A stretch of 64,000 nt of DNA from Roseateles amylovorans. GTDB lineage: Bacteria; Pseudomonadota; Gammaproteobacteria; Burkholderiales; Burkholderiaceae_C. The position numbers and the translations under genes are program-made. Positions 17,510 to 24,496 of this stretch are shown piece after piece; positions within the stretch are counted from its first letter, which is position 1, and the number at the start of each line of letters is the position of its first letter. The notes below the pieces were generated by a model. That model did no database searches and was not told the origin of the DNA. It saw only the letters and a program-made list of their open reading frames with translations. The stretch spans positions 5,022,001-5,086,000 of the forward strand of contig NZ_CP104562.2 in NCBI RefSeq assembly GCF_025398155.2. Reading direction: 5' to 3'.

Positions 17510-17953
17510 TCAGCGGGCGTTGACCCACCCTGCAGTCAGCCGCTGCTGCGTCGGTGCGGCAATGCGCATCACCTCGCCCTCACGGGCAATCGACACGCCA
17601 TCAGGCTCGATGGCGGTCAGGGTGACGCCGCGCGCCAGGGTTTCCCCCGGCATGAAGGCCCGAGGCGGTGCGTCGTTGATCTTCAGCAAGGCGACAGATC
17701 GGTCATTGCGCGTAGCCAGTCCCAGGACAACGACATGGATGCGCACCGCCCCCGGCCCCAGCCATGAGGCGAGCGTGGCCGCAGCCGGATCGGTGAACGT
17801 GGTCACGGGCGCTGGCGCAGAGGCGGCGGGTGCTTCAGGCCGCTTGAGCGGCGCGATCCAGACCGCCGCACTGGCCATGAGTCCCACCGCACCGGCGGCA
17901 TGCGTGATCCAAAGGGCGGAAGGCCGCCACGTCCCGACGTGTGTTCGATTCAT
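17510..17953 (-). CDS. gspC: Type II secretion inner-membrane protein GspC (short, no PDZ domain)
   Basis: Protein of 147 residues; ATG 17953 is preceded by AGGGAG. A hydrophobic segment at about residues 12-35 (ALWITHAAGAVGLMASAAVWIA) anchors it in the inner membrane. The rest (VRIHVVVLGLATRNDRSVALLKIND, FMPGETLARGVTLTAIEPDGVSI) matches the GspC homology region, which links the inner-membrane platform to the secretin. A PDZ or coiled-coil C-terminal domain is missing, so the protein is about half the length of classical GspC. It lies divergent from gspH-I-J and separate from the main gspG-F block. Confidence 0.75.
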   Translation of the reverse strand: MNRTHVGTWRPSALWITHAAGAVGLMASAAVWIAPLKRPEAPAASAPAPVTTFTDPAAATLASWLGPGAVRIHVVVLGLATRNDRSVALLKINDAPPRAFMPGETLARGVTLTAIEPDGVSIAREGEVMRIAAPTQQRLTAGWVNAR

Positions 17954-18162
17954 TGTGATGCTCCCTGCTTGTCGTGGTGTCGCGCATCGACGTCGAGGCT
18001 GATGCTGCGACAGGGCTCCAGTAGTAGCAGACCCACATGAGGAATTCATGTCGGCGCCACATTGACGATCTAGTCTGCGTCCATCGATCGCATTGGCATT
18101 GATTCGATCGATCCAATGGGATCTGTCTTTCGAACTGATCAATCCGCTCAGCCCGTTCAATC

Positions 18163-18216
18163 GGCCGCATTGGCCGTATTGGCCGCATCGGCCCCATCGG
18201 CCCCATCGGCCCTATC
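18163..18216. repeat. 9-bp tandem repeat, six units, upstream of gspH
   Basis: Six units following GGCC-S-Y-ATY: GGCCGCATT, GGCCGTATT, GGCCGCATC, GGCCCCATC, GGCCCCATC, GGCCCTATC. It lies in the divergent gspC/gspH spacer, 46 bases before the gspH start codon, where promoter or leader elements would be expected. No promoter can be picked confidently. Confidence 0.85.
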
Positions 18217-18261
18217 AACGCCATCGAATCGCCACCTTCATTGACACGCCCGGTCTCATTC

Positions 18262-18747
18262 ATGGATTCCCCTCGCCACCCGCACGGGTTTTCTCTGATC
18301 GAAGTGATGATCGTCCTGCTGATCATCGGCATCGCCACGGCCGCGATCTCGCTGCAGATTGCACCGGACCGCGGCGCCACGCTGCGGCAGGACGCGCGTG
18401 AACTCGCCCAGCGCCTGGCCGCCGCGCAGCAGGAGGTCCGCATCGACGGCCGAGTGATCGTGTGGGAGCCTCAAGGCCATGGCTATCGGTTTCTGCGGGG
18501 AACGTGGACAACGCGTCCCGGCAGCGTGGTGCCTGTGGTCACCACCGCCGCCACGCTCGACAACTTCGCCCGCGATGAGGCATTGAAGCCGCGTGAATGG
18601 AGAGCCGGCCAAGTGGAGGTTCAGCCCGCAGGTCCGGTGCTGCTGACCTCCGAATGGGTGGGCGCGTCGGCTGCGATCGAGCTTCGCCACGACGGCGACA
18701 AGGTCATGCTGATTCGCGACGCCACCGGACGCTTTCTGGTGCGATGA
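18262..18747 (+). CDS. gspH: Type II secretion minor pseudopilin GspH
   Basis: Pseudopilin of 161 residues. ATG 18262 is chosen over an in-frame TTG at 18241 because it leaves a short basic leader (MDSPRHPHG) before the class III prepilin site G/FSLIE, followed by the hydrophobic helix VMIVLLIIGIATAAIS. The C-terminal region (WRAGQVEV, ASAAIELRHDG) fits GspH. It sits near the tip of the periplasmic pseudopilus. Stop overlaps the gspI start (ATGA). Cleavage needs a prepilin peptidase (GspO/PilD), which is not encoded in this window. Confidence 0.85.
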   Translation: MDSPRHPHGFSLIEVMIVLLIIGIATAAISLQIAPDRGATLRQDARELAQRLAAAQQEVRIDGRVIVWEPQGHGYRFLRGTWTTRPGSVVPVVTTAATLDNFARDEALKPREWRAGQVEVQPAGPVLLTSEWVGASAAIELRHDGDKVMLIRDATGRFLVR

Positions 18748-19172
18748 CTCGGATGCGTGCGGAATCGCCTCGAAGGCCTCCTGGGTCGACGCACGCGTCC
18801 GTCGCCCTGCCGCGATCGACCGGCTTCACACTGATCGAGGTGCTGATCGCGTTGGCGATCATCAGCGTCAGCCTGGCCGCCTTTGTCCGATTGACCAGCC
18901 AGACAACGACGCAGGTGGGCCTGCTCGACGCCAGATCGCTGGCGATGCTGTCGGCACAGAACAGCCTCCATGAGCTTCGCATGGACGACACGCTGCCGGT
19001 CGGCGTGCGGCAGGTGCCATGTCCGCAGGCGGACCAGCGCCTCGTCTGCCGGGTGGAGATCGGTGCGAATCAGAACGGCATTCGCACCGTGAGTGTGTCG
19101 GTGCATTCGGACACGCACGGCGAGCCGGCGCTGGCCCGTTTGCAGACACGCATGGTGGAGCGACGGCCATGA
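18744..19172 (+). CDS. gspI: Type II secretion minor pseudopilin GspI
   Basis: Pseudopilin of 142 residues starting at ATG 18744, overlapping gspH by four bases. The leader is relatively long and basic (about 27 residues) and ends in STG/FTLIEVLIALAIISVSLAAF. The conserved Glu at +5 after the cleavage site is present. The short globular part contains MLSAQNSLHELRM, characteristic of GspI. It is expected to form the pseudopilus tip complex with GspJ and GspK. Stop overlaps the gspJ start. Confidence 0.85.
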   Translation: MTRMRAESPRRPPGSTHASVALPRSTGFTLIEVLIALAIISVSLAAFVRLTSQTTTQVGLLDARSLAMLSAQNSLHELRMDDTLPVGVRQVPCPQADQRLVCRVEIGANQNGIRTVSVSVHSDTHGEPALARLQTRMVERRP

Positions 19173-19843
19173 CGCATCGGCAGGGCTCGGGCTTCACCCT
19201 GATTGAAGTAATGATCGCCATCGTGATCATGGCGGTGCTGAGTCTGATCGCCTGGCGCGGCCTGGATACATTGAGCCGTACCACCGCCCATCTGCAGGAG
19301 CGCACCGAGCAGACGGCCCAATGGATGCGGACCCTGCAGCAGATCGAGCGTGACCTCGCCTGGCGCACGACCGTGGAACTGGACACCACCGAGCTGACCG
19401 CCGCGCGCGCCACGCGACCGACGCTGCGTGGCGCCACCGCCGCTGCGGCGCCGCAGCCCTCGGCGGCGCTGCTGCCTGTGGGCATGGCGGTGCGGCGTCA
19501 GCCGGAGTCGCTTTTCATGATCGAGGTGGTGAGAGCCGCGCCGGCGGCGCCGGGTCATTGGCAGCGGGTGCAATGGTGGATTCGGTCCGGCACGCTGTAC
19601 CGGGCTGCGGGCGCACCGGCGGCGGTCTATCCGCTTCCGGCGCCTTTGCCGGCGGACCAGGTCGCCGTGCTGGATCAGGTCGCGTCCTTCGAGGTGCGGG
19701 CCTGGGAGCCCGGCACCGGTTGGCAGCGGTTGCCGTCTCTGGGCCGTGCCGGTGCGGTGGCGTCCGGCCTGGAGATCACCCTGGGCCAACGGCGCGGCGA
19801 CGGACCGGTGCTGCTGTACCGCCAAGTGATCGCCCTGCGCTGA
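19169..19843 (+). CDS. gspJ: Type II secretion minor pseudopilin GspJ
   Basis: Pseudopilin of 224 residues starting at ATG 19169, overlapping gspI by four bases. The prepilin site is GSG/FTLIEVMIAIVIMAVLSLIAWRG. The globular domain has the GspJ pattern (LQQIERDLAW, GHWQRVQWWIRSGTLYRA, WQPGTGW-like WEPGTGW). GspK, its usual tip partner, is encoded in the separate minus-strand block at 29187-30239. This is the last gene of the plus-strand trio; a 13-bp repeat array follows. Confidence 0.87.
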   Translation: MTHRQGSGFTLIEVMIAIVIMAVLSLIAWRGLDTLSRTTAHLQERTEQTAQWMRTLQQIERDLAWRTTVELDTTELTAARATRPTLRGATAAAAPQPSAALLPVGMAVRRQPESLFMIEVVRAAPAAPGHWQRVQWWIRSGTLYRAAGAPAAVYPLPAPLPADQVAVLDQVASFEVRAWEPGTGWQRLPSLGRAGAVASGLEITLGQRRGDGPVLLYRQVIALR

Positions 19844-19868
19844 GCCCGGCGCATCCCGCAGGCGCCGC

Positions 19869-20088
19869 CGGATCCAACCGCCGCATCCAACCGCCACGTG
19901 CAGCAGGCAGGTTCATCCGCCACGTTCAGCGGGCACGTCGAGTGGGCATGTCGAGTGGGCACATACAGCGGGCGCCTACGAAGGCCGCGTACAGCGGAAG
20001 CGTAGAACCGGCACGTTCAACGGGCAGTGCAACGGGCACGTTCAGCGAGCACGTTCAGCGGACGCGTTCAACGAATGCGCTCAGTCTG
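19869..20088. repeat. 13-bp degenerate minisatellite, about 17 units
   Basis: An almost unbroken 13-base period, consensus CACGTTCAGCGGG. Examples: CACGTTCAGCGGG at 19921, CACGTCGAGTGGG at 19934, CATGTCGAGTGGG at 19947, CACATACAGCGGG at 19960, CGCGTACAGCGGA at 19986, CACGTTCAACGGG at 20012, CACGTTCAGCGAG at 20037. One unit (20025-20036) is 12 bases. It fills the spacer between gspJ and the terminator of the DING-type gene. A related unit recurs at 49210-49274. Confidence 0.9.
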
Positions 20089-20121
20089 TGCGCTGGGCAG
20101 CCGACGATCTGCCAAATGAAA

Positions 20122-20150
20122 AACGCCGAGCACTGTGCGTGCCCGGCGTT
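20122..20150 (-). terminator. Rho-independent terminator of the DING/PstS-like gene
   Basis: Minus-strand stem AACGCCGGGCAC / (A)GTGCTCGGCGTT with a small loop, followed by TTTCATTT. It lies 60 bases past the stop codon at 20210. Confidence 0.85.
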
Positions 20151-20209
20151 CCGGTCAGGTGGGATCACGCTGCTTGTGGCAGGTGATCGCCCGTATCAGC
20201 CCATGCGAC

Positions 20210-21421
20210 TCAGCGGCCGATGGCGTTGCACACCGAGGTGTTGCCGATTTCCAGGGCGGCGCCCGAGGTCAGGAAGGCTTGCTGGATCGCGGTGTTCCAG
20301 TTGGCCGGCAGCTTCACGAAGTTGTGACCCGACAGGTAGGCGTCGTAGGCGCCGCTGTTGAGGTTGCTCAGGAAGCTCTTGGCGGCGCCACCGGCCGTGC
20401 CGGCGGCCACGCCACCGGCGTAGCACTGGCCCAGGACCAGGTTGGTCGTGCCGTAGATCGGGTAGGCCGCGGTGGGCAGCGAATAGGCCGGCACCCAGTT
20501 CAGCGGGTTGGCACGGGCGATGGCGGTGGCCGGCGGGGTGACTGCCTGGATGGCGTTCTGGATCGAGGCCGCCGACGGCGTGAAGCCGTTGATGCTGGCC
20601 ACGTTGCTGCCGTTGCCGGTGTAGAGGTCACGGTCCGGGGTCAGGAAACCCAGGCGATGGTCCTGCGCCAGGGCGCCGTAGACACCGGAGCTGCCGCTGG
20701 CACCGACCCAGGCGTCAGGGATGCCGTCGGCGTTCGCGTCTTGCGCAGCGGTCAGCGTCGGCAGGGCGCTGGCGACCACGGTCTTGAAGTTGTTGGAGAC
20801 AGTGAACGACTTGCCGGCAGGCAGGTAAGAACCGCAGGCGGCGCTCAGGAAGCGCGACAGCAGCTCGGTCGTGCCGCTGGTCTCGACGCGGTAGACCACG
20901 GCGATGGCGCTGGCCGTCGCGGCCGAGCTGATCTGGTTCCAGTTGCGGGCGGCCGAATCGTAGGAAAAGATGCGGCAGATCTGCTCGGAGCTCAGGTTCA
21001 GCGAGGCCAGGCCGGTTTCCTTGAACGGCAGCAACACCGGGGTGGCGAAGGCCGGCACTTGCACCAGGCGGCCGTAGTTGGCGACCGACGAGGACGCGCC
21101 GTTGTTGTAGGCACCGTTGTAGGTGGTGATCTGAGCGGAGGTCAACGCGGAGTCGCTGCCCACGATGTGCACGGTGCCGCTGGTGCCGAACAGCGCGGCA
21201 TTGTTGGTGAGGAAGGCATTCAGGCCGGTGCCGCTGCCGGTGCCGGCGTAGGACCAGGTGCCGTTGATCGGGCCGTGGGCAAAGATGTCCTGGTACATCA
21301 GTTGCGGCAGCGTGGCGCCGCCAGACGTGACGTTCTGTGCCGAAGCGGCGCCGGCCACGGCCAGCAGGCCAGCGGCGACGGCTGCGGAGATGACGCTCAT
21401 CTTGATATTCGCGGATTTCAT
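20210..21421 (-). CDS. DING/PstS-like phosphate-binding protein, secreted
   Basis: Exported protein of 403 residues; ATG 21421 has AAGGAG nine bases upstream. Signal peptide MKSANIKMSVISAAVAAGLLAVAGAASA ends at AQN. The mature start contains SGGATLPQLMYQD. AGTGSGTG, VHIVGSDSALT, YGRLVQVPAFATPVLLPF and YRVETSGTTELLSRFL follow the DING/PstS fold and its phosphate-contacting loops. DING proteins bind or scavenge phosphate. In P. aeruginosa such a protein and an alkaline phosphatase are encoded near, and secreted by, the Hxc type II system. Its place between gspJ and gspF suggests it is a substrate of this secretion system (inference). The usual pstCAB transporter genes are not nearby. Confidence 0.85.
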   Translation of the reverse strand: MKSANIKMSVISAAVAAGLLAVAGAASAQNVTSGGATLPQLMYQDIFAHGPINGTWSYAGTGSGTGLNAFLTNNAALFGTSGTVHIVGSDSALTSAQITTYNGAYNNGASSSVANYGRLVQVPAFATPVLLPFKETGLASLNLSSEQICRIFSYDSAARNWNQISSAATASAIAVVYRVETSGTTELLSRFLSAACGSYLPAGKSFTVSNNFKTVVASALPTLTAAQDANADGIPDAWVGASGSSGVYGALAQDHRLGFLTPDRDLYTGNGSNVASINGFTPSAASIQNAIQAVTPPATAIARANPLNWVPAYSLPTAAYPIYGTTNLVLGQCYAGGVAAGTAGGAAKSFLSNLNSGAYDAYLSGHNFVKLPANWNTAIQQAFLTSGAALEIGNTSVCNAIGR

Positions 21422-21760
21422 TGAAATGCTCCTTGAACAAACCAGTAGTGAAAGACCACGACCCATTGACCGCCCGTTGGATGCGGGATCAGCCATCGGT
21501 CGATTGCTGCTTTTGCTTCCCTCATCGACCTGTTGATCGACGTATCGCCAATCGGTTGACGATGAATGGATTCTTCGATTCCACGGTGACGCGGTCTTGA
21601 ACAAGAATCCCCAACACGAATCGACATTCACCCGTGTTTTCGACCCCGTGCCGACCCATTCGCCGCGCTCCGGAACGTCGCGAGGGCTGCATCCTCCCGA
21701 ACACACGGAAATCGCTCGTGAGAACCGTCACATTCGGTGTGCAGCACCCTGACGATTTCG

Positions 21761-21787
21761 CGCGCGCACCGGTGTTCGGTGCGCGCG
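21761..21787 (-). other. Long GC hairpin after gspF
   Basis: Perfect 10-base arms CGCGCGCACC / GGTGCGCGCG around a seven-base loop, just past the gspF stop codon. No T-run follows on the minus strand, so it is a weak terminator candidate or an RNA-stability hairpin at the operon end. Confidence 0.5.
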
Positions 21788-21791
21788 GAAC

Positions 21792-22994
21792 TCACTGCAC
21801 CATCTGATTGATTTCCATGATCGGCAGCAGCACGGCGAGCACGATCAGCATCACCACACCGCCCATGCCGAGAATCATCATGGGCTCGAGCAGCGCGGTG
21901 AGCCGCGTGGCGCGGCGCTCCAGATCCCGCGAGAGATTCGCAGCGGCGCGCTCCAGCATCGGCGCCAGCGCGCCGGTCTTCTCGCCGCTGGCGACCAGGT
22001 GGATCAGGTTGGACGGGAACAGCTTCTGCACCCGCAAGGCGGCGGCGAAGGGAGCGCCCTCGCGCACCCGCGCGGTCGTGTCGGCGGCGCACTGCCTCAG
22101 GCAATCATTGCCCATGGTCTGGCGGGCCGCCTCCAGCGCGCGCAGCAGGGGCACGCCAGCGTCCATCAGGATGGCCAGCGTGGAGGCGAATCGCGCCGTG
22201 TTGACGCCCAGCACATAACGGCCGATGAGCGGCAGGCGCAGGAGCGCCGCATGCCAGCGCAGCCGCGTGGCGTCGTGGCGCAGGGCCCGGCGCACGAGCA
22301 GCGCCGCCGCCGCGATCAGCAGCACGGTCCATCCGCCCCATTCACGGACATAGCCGCTGGCATCGATCATGAGTGTGGTCAACGTGGGCAGATCCTGGCG
22401 GGCCTGGGTGAAGGCGCTGACCACCTGCGGCACCACATAGCCGAGCAGAAACACCACGATGCCGACCGATACCAAGGCCATCACCGCGGGATAGATGAAG
22501 GCGGTCAGCATCTTGCTGCGCAAGTGGTCGCGGTTCTCGAGGTAATCCGCCAGCCGCTCCATGACCCGGGCCAGATCACCCGAATCTTCCCCTGCACTCA
22601 CCAGCGCGCGGTAGATCGCCGGATAGTCGCGCGGTCGCTCGCCCAAGGCATCAGCCAGGCGCATGCCGCCGCGCACATGCGCGCAAACCGCCGTGAGCGA
22701 CTCCACCACCACCTTCTTCTCCGCCTGCTCAATCGTTGCGGTGAGCGCCGATTCCAAGGGCAGGCTGGCGCCCAGCAGACTGGCCAGCTCACGGGTGGCC
22801 CAGCACAGCTCGGAAGCTGGCAGGCGCGGCGTCATCCAGGCGACGCCGGTGCCAATCGAGGTCTTTCGCACGCCGAGCGCAGTCAAGCCCCGCTCGCGCA
22901 ATTGCAGCCGCACCGCCCGCGCGGATTCAGCCTCGGTCGAGCCGGATTGGATCTCGCCGCCGGCATTGACCGCCTCGAAGTGGAATCGCGGCAT
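21792..22994 (-). CDS. gspF: Type II secretion inner-membrane platform protein GspF
   Basis: Polytopic platform protein of 400 residues; it connects the GspE ATPase to pseudopilus assembly. Two homologous GspF domains are visible (ATRELASLLGASLPLESAL near 70-90; ARFASTLAILMDAGVPLLRAL near 270-290). Three membrane segments lie around 167-190, 222-240 and 372-395 (MMILGMGGVVMLIVLAVLLPIM). Length is normal. Last gene of the minus-strand block, two bases after gspE. Confidence 0.95.
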   Translation of the reverse strand: MPRFHFEAVNAGGEIQSGSTEAESARAVRLQLRERGLTALGVRKTSIGTGVAWMTPRLPASELCWATRELASLLGASLPLESALTATIEQAEKKVVVESLTAVCAHVRGGMRLADALGERPRDYPAIYRALVSAGEDSGDLARVMERLADYLENRDHLRSKMLTAFIYPAVMALVSVGIVVFLLGYVVPQVVSAFTQARQDLPTLTTLMIDASGYVREWGGWTVLLIAAAALLVRRALRHDATRLRWHAALLRLPLIGRYVLGVNTARFASTLAILMDAGVPLLRALEAARQTMGNDCLRQCAADTTARVREGAPFAAALRVQKLFPSNLIHLVASGEKTGALAPMLERAAANLSRDLERRATRLTALLEPMMILGMGGVVMLIVLAVLLPIMEINQMVQ

Positions 22995-22996
22995 GG

Positions 22997-24496
22997 CTAC
23001 TGATCGTCTCGCGTGACGCGCAGGATTTCGTCCGAGGTGGTGATGCCGGCGGCCACCCAGCGCTGGCCGTCCTCGCGCAGGGTTCGCATGCCGCGTTGGC
23101 GGGCCAGGTCGCGCAACGCGTGCTCATTCCCACCATCGTGGACGATCCGGCGCACATCGTCATCAATCACAAAGAGCTCGTGAATGCCGGTCCGGCCCTT
23201 GTATCCGGATTGATTGCAATGCGGGCAGCCCACAGGCATCCATTGCAGGGTGCCGTCCGGCAGCGGCGCTTCCCGCTTGCATTGCGGGCACAGGCAGCGC
23301 ACCAGGCGTTGCGCCAGCACGCCCAGCAGCGAGGATGACAGCAGGAAGGGCTCGATGCCCATGTCGGTGAGCCGCGTCACGGCGGAGATGGCGTCATTGG
23401 TGTGCAGGGATGCCAGCACGCCGTGGCCGGTGAGGGAGGACTGCACGGCGATCTGCGCGGTCTCCAGGTCCCGGATCTCACCGATCATGATGTTGTCCGG
23501 ATCCTGCCGCAGCGCGGCCCGCAGCGCCGCGCCGAAGCTCATGCCGATCTTCGAATGCACCGGGATCTGGTTGACGCCGGGAAGGTCGTACTCCACCGGA
23601 TCCTCCACCGAGAGAATGTTGCTCACGCTTTTGTCCAGTTGCCCCAGCGCGGCATACAGCGTGGTGGTCTTGCCGCTGCCGGTGGGACCGGTGACCAGCA
23701 CGATGCCATGCGGCTGACGAATCAATCGGGTGAGCGCGGCCAGGGTGTCCGGCGCCAGGCCCAGGCGGTCCAGCCGCAGCCGACCCGCATCCTTCTCCAG
23801 CAGGCGCAGCACCGCGCGTTCGCCATGAACCGTCGGCACTGTGGAGACCCGCACATCGATCGGGCGTCCGCCGACGCGTAGCGTGATCCGGCCATCCTGC
23901 GGCACCCGCTTCTCTGCGATGTCCAGCTGCGACATGATCTTGATCCGCGAGATCAGCGCGGCATGCAGCGCCTTGCGGGGCGAGACGACATCGCGCAGCG
24001 TGCCGTCCACGCGATACCGCACCACCGAGTGGGTTTCGAAGGCCTCGAAGTGGACATCGCTGGCGCCGTCCCGCGCCGCCTGGGTGAGCAGCGCATTGAT
24101 CATGCGGATCACCGGCGCGTCGTCCTGCGCATCGAGCAGGTCGGTCACCGCCGGGATGTCCTGCATCAGCCGCTCGAGGTTGACCTCCGATTCCGCCGCG
24201 CCGACCACTGCGGCCGCGCTGCCGCTGTCCGCATAGGTGGCGGACAGCAGCGTGTCCAGGGTCTCGTCGCTGATCTCGCGCCAGGCGACCAGGCCGGTGT
24301 GGCGCTGCGCCTCGGACAGCGCCCATCCGGGCGTGCGGGGGCTGAGCATCAGCATCGGCACGGGCATAGCGCCGGATTCATCCCGGTCCGACACGACGAT
24401 GCGTTGCGCACGCGCCCAGGCATGCGGCAGCGGCCGCAGCAGAATCTCAGGCATCTGCGGCATCTGCGGCATCGGTGGCATGGGCGGCACGCTCAT
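22997..24496 (-). CDS. gspE: Type II secretion ATPase GspE
   Basis: Cytoplasmic hexameric ATPase of 499 residues that powers pseudopilus assembly. Walker A GPTGSGKTT is at about 270-278. Walker B-like and Asp/His box regions (DPDNIMIGEIRD, SLTGHGVLASLHTNDA) follow. The C-terminal tetracysteine zinc motif is intact (CPQC ... CPHC). The N1 domain is short, beginning with a low-complexity run of MP units of 9-base period before the domain containing ATYADSGSAAAVV. ATG 24496 overlaps the gspD stop (ATGA). Confidence 0.95.
   Translation of the reverse strand: MSVPPMPPMPQMPQMPEILLRPLPHAWARAQRIVVSDRDESGAMPVPMLMLSPRTPGWALSEAQRHTGLVAWREISDETLDTLLSATYADSGSAAAVVGAAESEVNLERLMQDIPAVTDLLDAQDDAPVIRMINALLTQAARDGASDVHFEAFETHSVVRYRVDGTLRDVVSPRKALHAALISRIKIMSQLDIAEKRVPQDGRITLRVGGRPIDVRVSTVPTVHGERAVLRLLEKDAGRLRLDRLGLAPDTLAALTRLIRQPHGIVLVTGPTGSGKTTTLYAALGQLDKSVSNILSVEDPVEYDLPGVNQIPVHSKIGMSFGAALRAALRQDPDNIMIGEIRDLETAQIAVQSSLTGHGVLASLHTNDAISAVTRLTDMGIEPFLLSSSLLGVLAQRLVRCLCPQCKREAPLPDGTLQWMPVGCPHCNQSGYKGRTGIHELFVIDDDVRRIVHDGGNEHALRDLARQRGMRTLREDGQRWVAAGITTSDEILRVTRDDQ

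Noticed and set aside
19869..20088. CRISPR array
   Set aside because: Units are 13 bases, contiguous and without spacers; no cas genes in the window.
21422..21560. Pho box upstream of the DING/PstS-like gene
   Set aside because: Searched both strands; only weak partial matches to the CTGTCAT direct repeat, below what I would report.
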